Assembly: GCA_902624785.1 (NCBI GenBank)
Contig: CACNYU010000009.1
Coordinates: forward strand, 1-38,888
Length of the DNA stretch: 38,888 bases
Origin: an uncultured Prochlorococcus sp.
GTDB lineage: Bacteria; Cyanobacteriota; Cyanobacteriia; PCC-6307; Cyanobiaceae
Reading direction: 5' to 3'
The notes beneath the pieces are model-generated. The model made no database searches, was not told where the DNA came from, and saw nothing but the letters and a program-made list of their open reading frames with translations. Each line of letters opens with the position of its first letter. Positions within the stretch are counted from its first letter, which is position 1. Shown here in pieces: positions 8,683 to 18,666 of the stretch. A program made the translations under genes and the position numbers.

Positions 8683-10013
8683 TCTTGCTGACAAATATTA
8701 AATAAATAATTTCTCACATGGCTACTCCAACTGAAGTGCCTACTAACTGCCTCTATCCCATTTCTACTCCATAATCTCCATTGACTTTTACTGGATATTG
8801 CTTTTTCAAGCGCAAGTTTAAATTTATTTAAATCAGTTACATCTGCTAATAACCCATTCTCACACTTTAAATTAATTTCTTGTGGACCTCCATCATTTGT
8901 TGCGACCATTGGCAAGCCACAAGAAGCAGCCTCTAACAAGGTCAATCCAAAAGGCTCAGTTAATGCAGGGTTTACAAATATACCTCTTCGACTTGCTGCC
9001 CATCTATAAATTGAAGGTATTTGATCTGGTGTATGTTTTTTTGGATAAGCAACTTTACCATATAAATTATATTTATCAATAATCTCAAAAATTTGCTGGA
9101 AAACATCTTTTTGCTGAGAATCCATTTTAGATAAATTATCTCTACAACCCAAAACAAGAATTAGATTATTATTCTTTTTTAATTTTTCTGAACGCCCAAA
9201 AGCTTCAACAAGAGATGGAACATTTTTGCGCCTTACTGCTCTAGATATCGCCAAAAGCGGAGGCTTAAAAGAATCAATCAAAAAAGGATTCATCATATTA
9301 TCAATATCACTTGTCTCCGTTGTTGAATGAACATGATGAAATTTTTTATAATCAACACCTGGAAAGATAACTCTAGCTTTTAATGATTCAAATGATTTAT
9401 AAGCAGAATATTGATAAACGGACTCTTGTTTAGTACTAGTTACTATCATAGAAGCCTGTTTTAAAGCTTCTTCCTCTGCCAATATTCTTTTAGAGATGCA
9501 ATATGATTTTTCAATTTGACTTTGAGTTAAACCTGCATCTAAAAGTCTTCTTTTCTTTTCTCTCCCCAACGAATGAGCAGTAAAGACTAAAGGTATTTTC
9601 AAATTTCTACACAAGCGAACACCTACATAACCTGCATCAGCGTAATGGGCATGAATCCAGTCAGGCTTATTTTCAGGCTTTTCGTAAAATTTAGATAATT
9701 TACTAATAAGTTCTTCTAAAAAAGGCCACAGTAATTCTTTTCTCAAATACTTCTGGGGTCCAAATTCAAATCTTAAAATCCTAGCGCCCAATTCAATAAA
9801 CTCTCTCTCCTTTGAATATTGATCATTTACTCTTTTATCTTTTATTAATCTAGTTACTAAATCTACCTGTTCAACTTCAGAAGTATTAGCTAAACTTTTA
9901 ACTAATTCAAGAACATATTGCGTTTGCCCTCCAGTATCTGGATCACGGCCTAGCTCTAAATCGCTAGAACGTATCAAACCATGTAAATGAAGATGTAAAA
10001 TTTTTAAACCCAA
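8565..10013 (-). CDS. sps: Sucrose-phosphate synthase, glucosyltransferase domain only
   Basis: SPS transfers glucose from UDP- or ADP-glucose to fructose-6-phosphate to give sucrose-6-phosphate, for compatible solute or carbon storage. The 482 residues form one GT-B glycosyltransferase of family GT4. They include HLHGLIRSSDLELGRDPDTGGQTQYV (read around residues 10-34), IHAHYADAGYVG (120-131), and the E-x7-E nucleotide-sugar site from Glu353 to Glu361 in EPFGLTLLE. The start is TTG at 10013; MGLKILHLHLHG is the normal family N-terminus and no ATG precedes it. There is no C-terminal HAD phosphatase-like domain, which many cyanobacterial SPS proteins have. From about residue 444 the sequence is a low-similarity Ser/Lys-rich tail overlapping the small gene on the other strand. 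Confidence 0.88.
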   Translation of the reverse strand: MGLKILHLHLHGLIRSSDLELGRDPDTGGQTQYVLELVKSLANTSEVEQVDLVTRLIKDKRVNDQYSKEREFIELGARILRFEFGPQKYLRKELLWPFLEELISKLSKFYEKPENKPDWIHAHYADAGYVGVRLCRNLKIPLVFTAHSLGREKKRRLLDAGLTQSQIEKSYCISKRILAEEEALKQASMIVTSTKQESVYQYSAYKSFESLKARVIFPGVDYKKFHHVHSTTETSDIDNMMNPFLIDSFKPPLLAISRAVRRKNVPSLVEAFGRSEKLKKNNNLILVLGCRDNLSKMDSQQKDVFQQIFEIIDKYNLYGKVAYPKKHTPDQIPSIYRWAASRRGIFVNPALTEPFGLTLLEAASCGLPMVATNDGGPQEINLKCENGLLADVTDLNKFKLALEKAISSKSQWRLWSRNGIEAVSRHFSWSSHVRNYLFNICQQDQKLSLLSSSGIKLSCLKGRSSLIKPHSSKTSGSEWMIS

Positions 10014-10213
10014 TTACATAACTCCATACCTGGTATTAATTAATAAGCTATTTATTTAGTTCAAATCTTAAGAAAGGGTTATGTTTTTACATGATAATTA
10101 AAGAAATGTACAAAAAAAACCAGTTATCAGAACAGTTCTTGCAATTTTTTGAAATTAGAAAAAGTTCATCAAATTATTTCTAATACAAAGAAATACAACA
10201 ATTATTGTTTATT

Positions 10214-13108
10214 TTATAGCAATACCTCTTTTAAATATTTGGCAGTATAACTTGTTGGATGTTTGGATACTTCTTCGGGAGTCCCCTGAGCGATTATTAC
10301 ACCTCCTTTATCTCCACCATCTGGCCCTAAATCAATTATCCAATCAGAGCAACGAATTACATCTAAATTATGCTCAATGACAATAACTGAATTACCTTTA
10401 TCTACAAGCCTCTGTATCACATCCATTAATTTATGAACATCATAAAAGCTTAGCCCAGTAGTTGGTTCATCTATCAAATACAATGTTTTACCAGTCGCTC
10501 TTTTAGATAATTCAGTAGCTAATTTAACTCTTTGCGCCTCACCCCCAGACAAAGTAGGTGCTGGTTGACCTAATTTTACATAACCAAGGCCAACATCAAC
10601 CAATGTTGACAACCTTTCGGCAGCTTGAGGAATTGCAGAAAAAGCATCGGCAGCTTGCTCAACGGTCATTTCTAAAACATCTGAAATGGTAAAACCTTTA
10701 TATTTAACTTGAAGAGTTTCTCTATTGAACCTTGCACCTTTACAAACATCGCATTGAACATATACATCAGGGAGAAAATTCATTTCTATGATATTTACAC
10801 CTTGTCCACGACAAGCTTCACACCTCCCACCTTTGACATTAAAACTAAACTGTCCAGCTTGATAGCCTCTGGCCTTTGCTTCAACAGAAGCTGCAAATAC
10901 TTGTCTTATAGGATCAAAGGCGCCAGTGTAGGTTGCTGGGTTTGATCGAGGTGTTCTACCAATAGGGGACTGATCTATGACAATTACCTTGTCAATTGCT
11001 TTTATTCCTTTTAGTTCCTTAAGCCCTTTCGGGAAAGGAACTTTTAATCCAAGCGAATGACTTAAAGCTGGATGTAATAATTCATTAATTAGAGTACTTT
11101 TTCCACTACCACTTACTCCAGTGACAGAAACAAGTCTACCTAAAGGAAATTCTACTGATATATCTTTAAGATTATTTTTATTGCAATTATTGAGAATTAA
11201 ACTCTTTTTAACAGATGAACGTCTCTCTTTTGGCGTAGGAATCGTTTTTCTTCCACTTAAATAAGCTCCTGTTAGAGAGTTTTTTGCTTTAACAACATCA
11301 TCAAAAGAGCCTTTTGCAACTATCTCACCTCCATAAACACCTGCCCCTGGGCCAATATCCACAATATAGTCAGCAGCTCTCATTGTGTCTTCATCGTGTT
11401 CGACAACTACTAATGTATTACCTAAGTCTCTAAGTTTTTTTAAAGTTTCTAATAACCTATCATTATCTCTTTGATGAAGACCTATGCTCGGTTCATCAAG
11501 AACATACAAAACTCCAGTCAATCCTGCACCAATTTGTGTTGCCAGTCTTATTCTCTGAGCCTCACCCCCAGAGAGAGTCATAGCTGGTCGATCAAGAGTT
11601 AAATAATCTAATCCAACATCTATGAGAAACTTTAGTCTTAATCTTATCTCCTTAAGAACTAAGTCTCCTATCTGTTTTTGTCTCTCCGATAAAACATCCT
11701 TCTTATCATCACTTAAACCCATAATTTTTTCAACATGTTTTAATGTATCAAAAACACTTATCGAAGTTAAATCAGTAATAGCATAAGGCCCAACTTTTAC
11801 AGCCAATGCTTCAGGCCGTAATCTTTTGCCAGCACAAGTTTTACAGGGCACCAATTCTAAATATTTTTCTAACTTTTGTTTGAGAGATTCGCCATTTGTT
11901 TCATTTAACTGACGTTCTAAAATATTTAAAATACCCTCGAATGGTCTTTCAAACCCTGAAGAAGTATTAAATCTACTATCAGCTTGAATAAGTATTGGTT
12001 TTTCAGAGCCAAGTAATAAAACTTTTTGTTGAAGGTCAGTCAACTTATTCCATGGAGTTTTTAATTCAAATCCATAAGCTTGACCTACTGAATATAACAA
12101 TGAGAAATAATACGTATTATCTTTCTCACTCCATGGAGCAACTGCTGCGTAAACAGGCAAAGAGGGTTCAGGGATAACTCTTTCAAAAGTAAATTTTTTC
12201 AAATAACCAATGCCATGACAATCTTGACAAGCTCCATAAGGACTATTAAAAGAAAATAACCTAGGAGATAATTCTTCAACTATTGAGCCATGTACAGGGC
12301 ACGCAAAATTTTCAGAATATAATCTTTCTCTTGTTAAATCAGGTGGTAATTGTTCTCCTTTTTTTGGAACGACCTCAATGATAGATAAACCGTCACCACG
12401 TTTAAGAGAAGTTCTTAATGAATCATTCAGCCTTTCTTGAATACCTTCTCGTGCAATGAGTCTATCAACAACAACTTCGATATTATGTATTTGATTTTTA
12501 TCTAATTCGATACTATCTGACAACTCTCTTACTTCCCCGTTAATTCTTACTCTTGCAAAACCTTCAGAAGCCAATCCAGTTATTAATTTTGAATGAGTCC
12601 CTTTTTTTCCGCGAACAACCGGCGATAGTATCTGATATCTAGTGCCCTCTGGCAAAAGAAGAATTTGATCAACCATTTCATCAATTGTCTGTGGGCTAAT
12701 TTTTCTATTGCAATGATGACAATGAGGCTCACCTGCCCTCCCAAATAAAAGTCTTAAATAATCCTGTATCTCAGTAACGGTTCCAACGGTAGATCGAGGG
12801 TTATGACTAGTTGACTTTTGATCAATAGATATAGCGGGAGAAAGACCCTCAATATTATCAACATCAGGCTTATCAACTTGTCCCAAAAACTGTCTAGCGT
12901 AAGCAGACAGACTTTCTACGTACCTTCTTTGACCTTCAGCAAATATTGTATCGAATGCTAATGAACTTTTACCACTACCACTTACACCTGTAAAAACAAT
13001 AAACTTATTTCTAGGTAGTGTAAGATCTAAATTTTTTAAATTATGCTGTCTTGCTCCTCTTATAGTTATTAAGTTTTCATCTGCTAAGTTATTTTTTTTT
13101 CGTACCAT
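10214..13108 (-). CDS. uvrA: Excinuclease ABC subunit A, UvrA
   Basis: UvrA is the damage-recognition ATPase of nucleotide excision repair and loads UvrB. The 964 residues match the family. The first Walker A GVSGSGKSSLAFD starts at residue 41, and the second GVSGSGKSTL is near residue 665. Both LSGGEAQR signatures and both Walker B elements (YVLDEPSIGLHQRD and YLIDEPTTGLSFYD) are present. Zinc-finger cysteine pairs appear in CHHCNRK, CPVHG/CQDCHGIG and CEACRGQG/CDVCKGAR. Reading leftward it is followed after 200 bases by sps. recN lies 53 bases upstream on the same strand, so recN and uvrA may be one repair transcript. Confidence 0.98.
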   Translation of the reverse strand: MVRKKNNLADENLITIRGARQHNLKNLDLTLPRNKFIVFTGVSGSGKSSLAFDTIFAEGQRRYVESLSAYARQFLGQVDKPDVDNIEGLSPAISIDQKSTSHNPRSTVGTVTEIQDYLRLLFGRAGEPHCHHCNRKISPQTIDEMVDQILLLPEGTRYQILSPVVRGKKGTHSKLITGLASEGFARVRINGEVRELSDSIELDKNQIHNIEVVVDRLIAREGIQERLNDSLRTSLKRGDGLSIIEVVPKKGEQLPPDLTRERLYSENFACPVHGSIVEELSPRLFSFNSPYGACQDCHGIGYLKKFTFERVIPEPSLPVYAAVAPWSEKDNTYYFSLLYSVGQAYGFELKTPWNKLTDLQQKVLLLGSEKPILIQADSRFNTSSGFERPFEGILNILERQLNETNGESLKQKLEKYLELVPCKTCAGKRLRPEALAVKVGPYAITDLTSISVFDTLKHVEKIMGLSDDKKDVLSERQKQIGDLVLKEIRLRLKFLIDVGLDYLTLDRPAMTLSGGEAQRIRLATQIGAGLTGVLYVLDEPSIGLHQRDNDRLLETLKKLRDLGNTLVVVEHDEDTMRAADYIVDIGPGAGVYGGEIVAKGSFDDVVKAKNSLTGAYLSGRKTIPTPKERRSSVKKSLILNNCNKNNLKDISVEFPLGRLVSVTGVSGSGKSTLINELLHPALSHSLGLKVPFPKGLKELKGIKAIDKVIVIDQSPIGRTPRSNPATYTGAFDPIRQVFAASVEAKARGYQAGQFSFNVKGGRCEACRGQGVNIIEMNFLPDVYVQCDVCKGARFNRETLQVKYKGFTISDVLEMTVEQAADAFSAIPQAAERLSTLVDVGLGYVKLGQPAPTLSGGEAQRVKLATELSKRATGKTLYLIDEPTTGLSFYDVHKLMDVIQRLVDKGNSVIVIEHNLDVIRCSDWIIDLGPDGGDKGGVIIAQGTPEEVSKHPTSYTAKYLKEVLL

Positions 13109-13161
13109 TTAAAATCTATATCATAAATTATTAGTTTTTTATTATAGTCAAAAATTTTATT

Positions 13162-14862
13162 TTAAGCGGCTGATTTATTTAATAATGTTAAAGCATAATT
13201 ACTTGCTTCCTCAAAACCACCACCAATTAACTCAGCTAACTCATTTTGTTTATCTTTTATAGTTACTAACTTTTTCAAAGTAGTTGAAGTTAAACCATTA
13301 CTTAAAGTTTTTTGAACTTTGTAATGAATATCTGCAGAGGCTGCTAGAAGAGGATGATGAGTAATACATAAAGTTTGCTGGTTAAGAGCAATTTTTTTAA
13401 TTAAATTAATTGTTGATAATAAAGATTTACCACTAAGCCCATTATCAATTTCATCAAGGAATATTGTATTAGATTGTCTTGATAAATTAAATTTTAAAGC
13501 CAATAAGAATCTTGACATTTCACCTCCAGAAATAACACTTAAGATTGAAGCTAATTTTTGATCAGGATTTGCAGAGAATAAAAACTGTATGAAATCTGAA
13601 CCATGATGTGTAGGTTCAATTTTATTTATCTTAATAGCAAAATTAGCATTAATTAATCCCAAGTCTTTTAAAGTGATAGCAACCATTTTTTCTAATTTAG
13701 TTGCAACTATCCCCCTCTGCAGAGATTGTTCACTTAATAATTTTTGAAACTTACTATTCAAACGACTATGTTCATTTTTTAAAGTTTCTAATTCTTTATT
13801 ACTTCTATCAAGAGACGGTAACTTTCTTAATTCGTTTCTTTTACTAATAAGTGATGGTAAATCAAGAGAAAAAGTTTTTTCTAAATTTTGTAATTTAAAT
13901 AATCTAGATTGAACCTCTTCTAGATTATCCTCCTCATTATCAAATGCCTCAAGATATCTTGTGATCAAGAATACTACTTCCTCGATTTGAGATTGAGAAT
14001 CTACTAATTTATCAGATAAATCTTGGATTGAATGATCGTATTTTGTGAGCCGACTTAAGTGTTTAATAGATTCAGAAATAAAACTATTTGCACAATTATT
14101 ATCATTCCGAAAATCACTTAAAAAAGATGAAATCAGATTCAACTTATTTTTAAGTTCGTAATTATTTGCTAACTTTAATTGCTTTGCCTTTAGGATATGT
14201 ATTTCATTCTCATTAATAAGATTTGCTTCTTCCAGTATTTGTAAAATTTTTGCATTCGCAAAATAATTCTCTTTATTTTTTTTGATAATCTTTAAATTAG
14301 TCTCAATTTTATTTTTTAAATTATTTAATTTTTTATAACTTTCTTGAATATTAATCCTTAAATCTTTTAATTGTTTAGAACCAGACTCATCCAAAATATT
14401 TCTTAAATAATCCTGTGAATTAAATAAAAAAGTATCATTCTGTCCAGAAAAATCTATTAATAAAGCACCCAACTCTACCATAAATTTTTTCTTTACAATC
14501 CTGCCATTTATGGTGAACTTTGAAACTATTTTAGACCCCTTTATAAAAGAATTTCTAGATATTATTAATTTATTATTTAGAATAATTTGATTATTATTTA
14601 CTAAAAAATTACTAATAAAAGGGGTGATTTCAAATATTGCCTGGATTAAACATTCATTTTTTCCTGGACGAATTAAATGATTAAGAGGTATATTGGTTCC
14701 ACCAAACAAAGAATTCAAAGAATCTAAAATTAAAGACTTGCCTGACCCAGATTCTCCAGTAAAAACATTCAAACCTTTTTTGAAATTAATTTCTATAATT
14801 TCTATTAAGGCTAGATTTTCCAATTTTAATTTTTTTAACACAGTGATTAATCTCTTAAACAA
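13162..14862 (-). CDS. recN: DNA repair protein RecN
   Basis: RecN is an SMC-like ATPase that acts at double-strand breaks. The protein starts with the typical LKLENLALIEIIEINF strand and the Walker A GESGSGKSL (36-44). It has a long Lys/Glu/Asn-rich coiled-coil middle (about 170-370), and closes with the ABC signature VISGGEMSRFLLALK, Walker B TIFLDEIDNGLSG and a CITHHPLLAA switch. The start is ambiguous. The TTG at 14862 has a good AAGAGG about eight bases upstream and gives 566 residues. The GTG at 14841 gives 559 residues and a family-like MLKKLKLEN N-terminus. It diverges from the ABC1 gene across about 50 bases. Confidence 0.93.
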   Translation of the reverse strand: MFKRLITVLKKLKLENLALIEIIEINFKKGLNVFTGESGSGKSLILDSLNSLFGGTNIPLNHLIRPGKNECLIQAIFEITPFISNFLVNNNQIILNNKLIISRNSFIKGSKIVSKFTINGRIVKKKFMVELGALLIDFSGQNDTFLFNSQDYLRNILDESGSKQLKDLRINIQESYKKLNNLKNKIETNLKIIKKNKENYFANAKILQILEEANLINENEIHILKAKQLKLANNYELKNKLNLISSFLSDFRNDNNCANSFISESIKHLSRLTKYDHSIQDLSDKLVDSQSQIEEVVFLITRYLEAFDNEEDNLEEVQSRLFKLQNLEKTFSLDLPSLISKRNELRKLPSLDRSNKELETLKNEHSRLNSKFQKLLSEQSLQRGIVATKLEKMVAITLKDLGLINANFAIKINKIEPTHHGSDFIQFLFSANPDQKLASILSVISGGEMSRFLLALKFNLSRQSNTIFLDEIDNGLSGKSLLSTINLIKKIALNQQTLCITHHPLLAASADIHYKVQKTLSNGLTSTTLKKLVTIKDKQNELAELIGGGFEEASNYALTLLNKSAA

Positions 14863-14912
14863 AAAAATAACCTCTTTTCTAAAAATTTAAAAGGTATTTA
14901 ATATATAAAGTT

Positions 14913-16763
14913 ATGAAAGAAGATTTCACAGATTTTATTGAGGCATCTGGTTTACTAGAATATGATCCTGATACGATCTCTAAAATTTATCGTAAAAATC
15001 CAAAAAGATTACTAAAAAGGCTTTGGCAAACATTAGTCCCGATATTCGCATATATTTTTTCTGTTGGTTTAGATAAAATCACAGGTAAATTAAAAGATGA
15101 GTCTCACGCAAGATATAGAGCTAATCAACTTACAAATTTACTAGTTGAACTTGGTCCAGCTTTTGTAAAGGCTGGACAAGCACTATCAACAAGACCAGAC
15201 ATAATACCAGTAATTTTATTAGAAGAATTATCACAATTACAAGATCAACTCCCAGGATTTAATGGTGATAAAGCTATGGAATTAATTGAAGAGGATTTAC
15301 ACAAAAATATTAAAGATATTTTTTTAGAAATAGATAAAGAACCTATATCTGCTGCCTCATTAGGACAGGTTCATAAAGCTATTCTAAGAGATGGAAAAGT
15401 TGTAGCAGTTAAAGTTCAGCGGCCAGGATTAAGAGAACAAATAACACTAGATTTATACATAGTAAGAAATATTGCTATTTGGCTTAAAAATAATATCGGT
15501 CTTATTAGAAGTGATCTTGTTGCTTTGATAGATGAACTTGGTAAAAGGGTATTTGAAGAGATGGATTATATAAATGAGGCAGAGAATGCAGAAAAATTTA
15601 GAGAAATGCACCAAAAAAATACAAAAATAGCTGTTCCAATAATTTATAACGAACTAACATCTAGAAGAGTATTAACGATGGAATGGATAGAAGGAACTAA
15701 ATTAACCAATTTAGATGATGTTAAAAAACTTGGTATAGACCCAGATAAAATGATAGAGATTGGTGTTCAATGTAGCTTAGAACAGCTTTTAGAACATGGA
15801 TTCTTTCATGCAGATCCTCATCCTGGAAACTTATTAGCATTAAATGATGGAAGATTATGTTACTTAGATTTTGGAATGATGAGCGAGGTCTCAAGAGATT
15901 CAAGATCTGGATTAATTCAAGCGGTTGTTCATTTAGTAAATAAAAACTTTGATAAACTATCTCATGATTTTGTCAAACTTGGTTTTCTTTCTAGTGAAGT
16001 GAATTTGGAGCCAATCGTACCAGCTTTTCAAGATGTTTTTGTAAATGCAATAGAATTAGGTGTTTCCAAAATGGACTTTAAGAGTGTTACTGATGATATG
16101 TCTGGGGTAATGTATAAATTCCCTTTTAAACTACCCCCATACTATGCTCTGATAATAAGGTCGCTAATAACTCTAGAAGGAATAGCCTTAAGTGTTGATC
16201 CAAATTTTAAAATATTAGGTGCTGCATATCCATATTTTGCTAGAAGATTAATGGAAGATCCAGATCCACAATTAAGAGAAAGTTTAAAAGAAATGCTTTT
16301 TGATAACAAACAATTTAAGTGGGATAGACTTGAAGATTTATTATCTAATGCTGCGAAACAAACTGATCTAGATCTTGAAAAATTACTGGATGAAGTTATA
16401 AATCTACTCTTTTCTCAAAAAGGAGGCTTCTTAAGAGATGAGATCGTTAATGGATTAACTAATCAAATTGATAACATCAATTTAAAAGTTATAAATAACA
16501 TCAATTATTATTTACCAAAATCATTAAAAATCAATATTATTCAAAATAAAATGAGTGGCGTTATTTTTTCTATTGAACCATTTACAAAATTTTTAGATGT
16601 ATTACAAAAAGTTCCAGGATACTCTATGGAAATTTTCCTAAAAAGAATACCAAGATTACTTAATGAACCATATACAAAAGAAATGAGCATAAAAATAGCT
16701 CAAAAAGTTACAGAAAAAAGTGTTGTTAGATTAGTCAAACTTGCAGCAGGAACAAGTATTTAA
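14913..16763 (+). CDS. ABC1/ADCK/UbiB family atypical kinase
   Basis: The 616-residue protein has the hallmarks of ABC1 kinases: KAGQALSTRPDIIP (the KxGQ motif that replaces a normal kinase N-lobe element), AASLGQVHKA (the Ala-rich loop), VAVKVQRPG (ATP lysine), HADPHPGNLL (catalytic loop) and LDFGMMSEV (DFG). Family members support quinone synthesis or, in plastids and cyanobacteria, tocopherol/plastoquinone and lipid metabolism. The exact substrate is not known. The C-terminal 180 residues carry amphipathic or membrane-associating helices. The stop is one base from the ATG of the DUF1400 gene, and thrC follows, so the three are likely one transcript. Confidence 0.9.
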   Translation: MKEDFTDFIEASGLLEYDPDTISKIYRKNPKRLLKRLWQTLVPIFAYIFSVGLDKITGKLKDESHARYRANQLTNLLVELGPAFVKAGQALSTRPDIIPVILLEELSQLQDQLPGFNGDKAMELIEEDLHKNIKDIFLEIDKEPISAASLGQVHKAILRDGKVVAVKVQRPGLREQITLDLYIVRNIAIWLKNNIGLIRSDLVALIDELGKRVFEEMDYINEAENAEKFREMHQKNTKIAVPIIYNELTSRRVLTMEWIEGTKLTNLDDVKKLGIDPDKMIEIGVQCSLEQLLEHGFFHADPHPGNLLALNDGRLCYLDFGMMSEVSRDSRSGLIQAVVHLVNKNFDKLSHDFVKLGFLSSEVNLEPIVPAFQDVFVNAIELGVSKMDFKSVTDDMSGVMYKFPFKLPPYYALIIRSLITLEGIALSVDPNFKILGAAYPYFARRLMEDPDPQLRESLKEMLFDNKQFKWDRLEDLLSNAAKQTDLDLEKLLDEVINLLFSQKGGFLRDEIVNGLTNQIDNINLKVINNINYYLPKSLKINIIQNKMSGVIFSIEPFTKFLDVLQKVPGYSMEIFLKRIPRLLNEPYTKEMSIKIAQKVTEKSVVRLVKLAAGTSI

Positions 16764-16764
16764 G

Positions 16765-17337
16765 ATGAATATCAGAAAGAAATTCATTCATAAATTTCTT
16801 TTATGTTTTATATTAGTTAATCCATTCTTATTCATAAATAAAGTTCAGAGCGCAGATGAAATTAAAATAACATATAGTATTTTTTCTAGAACAATAAGTA
16901 TTAATTCACTAAAAAGATATTCCTTAACAGGTAAAGCTGAAAAAAATTTAGAAAGACTATTAAAAACTACAAATGCTTCAAATAAAGAAATTCTTGATAT
17001 TTTAAATAAAAACTTTGATATTCCTTTACCTATTGCAAGCAAGCTTTTATATTCTGAAATTGGCAGTAGTGTTTTAACAAGGTTATCAAAAATTATACAT
17101 CCTCCAAACGCAAGAGATGAAACAACTGGAAAATTAGCATTAAGATCTAGCGTTATTAAAGGTATTGATATGGGAGAAGGAAAAATAAATCTAATAAGAT
17201 TTTTTGAAAGTTACCCTACGAAAACTGTAATTTTAAATGTAAGTGCATTAAGTAAAATATTAAATAAAGTAGAATCAATAAATGAACTATTAAAGTTTTT
17301 TACTGATTCCCCTCTGAATAAAATCAAAGACAGTTAA
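16765..17337 (+). CDS. DUF1400 protein with signal peptide
   Basis: The ATG at 16765 follows the ABC1 stop by one base and gives 190 residues. The first 29 residues are a signal peptide: MNIRKKF basic end, a hydrophobic core [13 protein letters not shown], and a likely cut after VQSA. The mature part, starting [27 protein letters not shown], matches DUF1400. In cyanobacteria this domain is often N-terminal to alpha/beta hydrolases; here it stands alone with no hydrolase fused. The protein would lie in the periplasm or thylakoid lumen. The frame can be extended upstream to a TTG at 16741, but that would run through the end of the ABC1 gene and ahead of a clean signal peptide, so it is unlikely. 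Confidence 0.8.
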   Translation: MNIRKKFIHKFLLCFILVNPFLFINKVQSADEIKITYSIFSRTISINSLKRYSLTGKAEKNLERLLKTTNASNKEILDILNKNFDIPLPIASKLLYSEIGSSVLTRLSKIIHPPNARDETTGKLALRSSVIKGIDMGEGKINLIRFFESYPTKTVILNVSALSKILNKVESINELLKFFTDSPLNKIKDS

Positions 17338-17347
17338 TTTTTTTATT

Positions 17348-18448
17348 ATGATATTAAATTCAATTAAACAAAAGTTACTTTCAAAATATAAGAAAAAACG
17401 TTGGCCTGGTCTTATTAATGCATATAAGAGTTATTTACCAGTTACAAAAAATACTCCTATTATCACTTTAAAAGAAGGAAATACTCCTTTAATTTTTAGT
17501 GAGAACCTTAGCAATTTAATTGGAAACAATACAAAAATTTATCTCAAATATGATGGATTGAATCCTACTGGATCTTTCAAAGATAGAGGAATGACAATGG
17601 CCATCAGCAAAGCAAAAGAAGAAGGATGCGAAGCTGTTATTTGTGCTAGCACAGGAAATACTTCTGCCTCTGCAGCAGCTTATGCTGCTAGAGGAGGGTT
17701 AAAATCATTTGTATTAATACCTGATGGGTTTGTCGCACAAGGTAAACTCGCACAAGCTTTAATGTATGGTGCTGAAGTATTATCAATCAACGGAAATTTT
17801 GACGATGCGTTAGAAATCGTACAACAACTTTCAAAAGAATATCCAATAACTCTTGTAAATTCTGTTAATCCTTATAGGATTGAAGGTCAGAAAACTGCTG
17901 CTTTCGAAATCATGGATGACTTAAAAACATCTCCTGATTGGTTATGTATCCCTATGGGAAATGCTGGAAACATAACTGCATACTGGAAAGGTTTTAATGA
18001 ATATTATAAAAAAAATAAGAAATACAAGTTACCAAAAATGATGGGATTTCAATCTTCAGGTTCTGCTCCATTAGTTGAAAATATAATAGTAAAAAACCCT
18101 GAAACAATAGCAACTGCCATAAGAATAGGCAATCCAGTAAATAGAGAAAAAGCAAAAGTCGTAAAGAAGGAAAGTAAGGGTGATTTTCAATCAGTAACAG
18201 ATGATGAAATCATTGATGCTTATAAAGTACTTGCAAAAGAAGGTGTATTTTGCGAACCGGCAAGTGCAGCCTCAGTAGCAGGATTAATAAAAAATAAAAA
18301 TAGAATAAAGAAAGACTCTCTGATTGTCTGTGTACTTACAGGTAATGGATTAAAAGACCCAGAATGCGCTATTAAAAATAATGATGCAATTTTTCAAAAA
18401 AACGTTGAACCATCATTAAATAATATTTCAAAAATATTAGGATATTAA
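17348..18448 (+). CDS. thrC: Threonine synthase ThrC
   Basis: ThrC converts O-phosphohomoserine to threonine with PLP. The 366-residue protein is of the short bacterial type. The PLP lysine is in [30 protein letters not shown] forms the phosphate/substrate loop, [14 protein letters not shown] binds the PLP phosphate, and [11 protein letters not shown] and [10 protein letters not shown] occur near the end. These are all expected positions. It starts ten bases after the DUF1400 gene and is the last gene before the proposed origin. Its transcription runs rightward towards the origin, so its + strand lies on the lagging-template side if replication starts at about 18.65 kb. Confidence 0.96.
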   Translation: MILNSIKQKLLSKYKKKRWPGLINAYKSYLPVTKNTPIITLKEGNTPLIFSENLSNLIGNNTKIYLKYDGLNPTGSFKDRGMTMAISKAKEEGCEAVICASTGNTSASAAAYAARGGLKSFVLIPDGFVAQGKLAQALMYGAEVLSINGNFDDALEIVQQLSKEYPITLVNSVNPYRIEGQKTAAFEIMDDLKTSPDWLCIPMGNAGNITAYWKGFNEYYKKNKKYKLPKMMGFQSSGSAPLVENIIVKNPETIATAIRIGNPVNREKAKVVKKESKGDFQSVTDDEIIDAYKVLAKEGVFCEPASAASVAGLIKNKNRIKKDSLIVCVLTGNGLKDPECAIKNNDAIFQKNVEPSLNNISKILGY

Positions 18449-18471
18449 TAGTGGTCAAAGAATAAAGTGGT

Positions 18472-18480
18472 TGTGGAAAA
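18472..18480 (-). other. DnaA box (reverse)
   Basis: TGTGGAAAA here is the complement of TTTTCCACA, the form of the DnaA box reported for cyanobacteria. It is an exact match. It is the first of three reverse-oriented sites at about 30-base intervals. Confidence 0.75.
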
Positions 18481-18501
18481 GAAAGATTTATAACTTAAAA
18501 A

Positions 18502-18510
18502 TGTGGAAAC
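18502..18510 (-). other. DnaA box (reverse), one mismatch
   Basis: TGTGGAAAC is the complement of GTTTCCACA, one base from TTTTCCACA. It is identical to the second forward box of the right cluster (18654-18662). It starts 30 bases after the previous box. Confidence 0.65.
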
Positions 18511-18532
18511 AACCTTTAAAATTCATCTAAAA

Positions 18533-18541
18533 TGTGTAAAA
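18533..18541 (-). other. Degenerate DnaA box (reverse)
   Basis: TGTGTAAAA is the complement of TTTTACACA, one mismatch at a core C. It would be a weak site on its own. It is listed because it continues the 30-31 base spacing of the two better boxes. Confidence 0.35.
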
Positions 18542-18644
18542 TTTTTAAAATGAAAAATAATTTCTAAAATTTATAAACAAATAACTATTTTTTTTAACAA
18601 TAATTATTTCTTAAAAATTTAATGATGGAAATATATTGATTGTG

Positions 18645-18653
18645 TTATCCACA
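18645..18653 (+). other. DnaA box, perfect consensus
   Basis: TTATCCACA is an exact match to the strong bacterial DnaA box. The next box abuts it with no gap, so two DnaA molecules could sit head to tail pointing at the CTA repeats. Confidence 0.85.
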
Positions 18654-18662
18654 GTTTCCACA
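18654..18662 (+). other. DnaA box, abutting the consensus box
   Basis: GTTTCCACA is one mismatch from the cyanobacterial TTTTCCACA. It lies immediately after the consensus box in the same direction and four bases before the CTA trinucleotides. This is the box from which DnaA would be loaded onto single strands. Confidence 0.75.
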
Positions 18663-18666
18663 AGTA

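Noticed and set aside
10014-10213. 200-base gap between uvrA and sps as a small-RNA locus
   Set aside because: I found no stable hairpin, T-run terminator or known cyanobacterial sRNA motif; only a 13-base A/T palindrome at 10197-10209. It probably just holds the sps promoter.
16741-16764. TTG-initiated extension of the DUF1400 protein
   Set aside because: It would read through the end of the ABC1 gene and spoil a clean signal peptide that starts at 16765.
18571-18579. TTATAAACA as another DnaA box
   Set aside because: Two mismatches in the core CC; too weak to list in such A/T-rich sequence.
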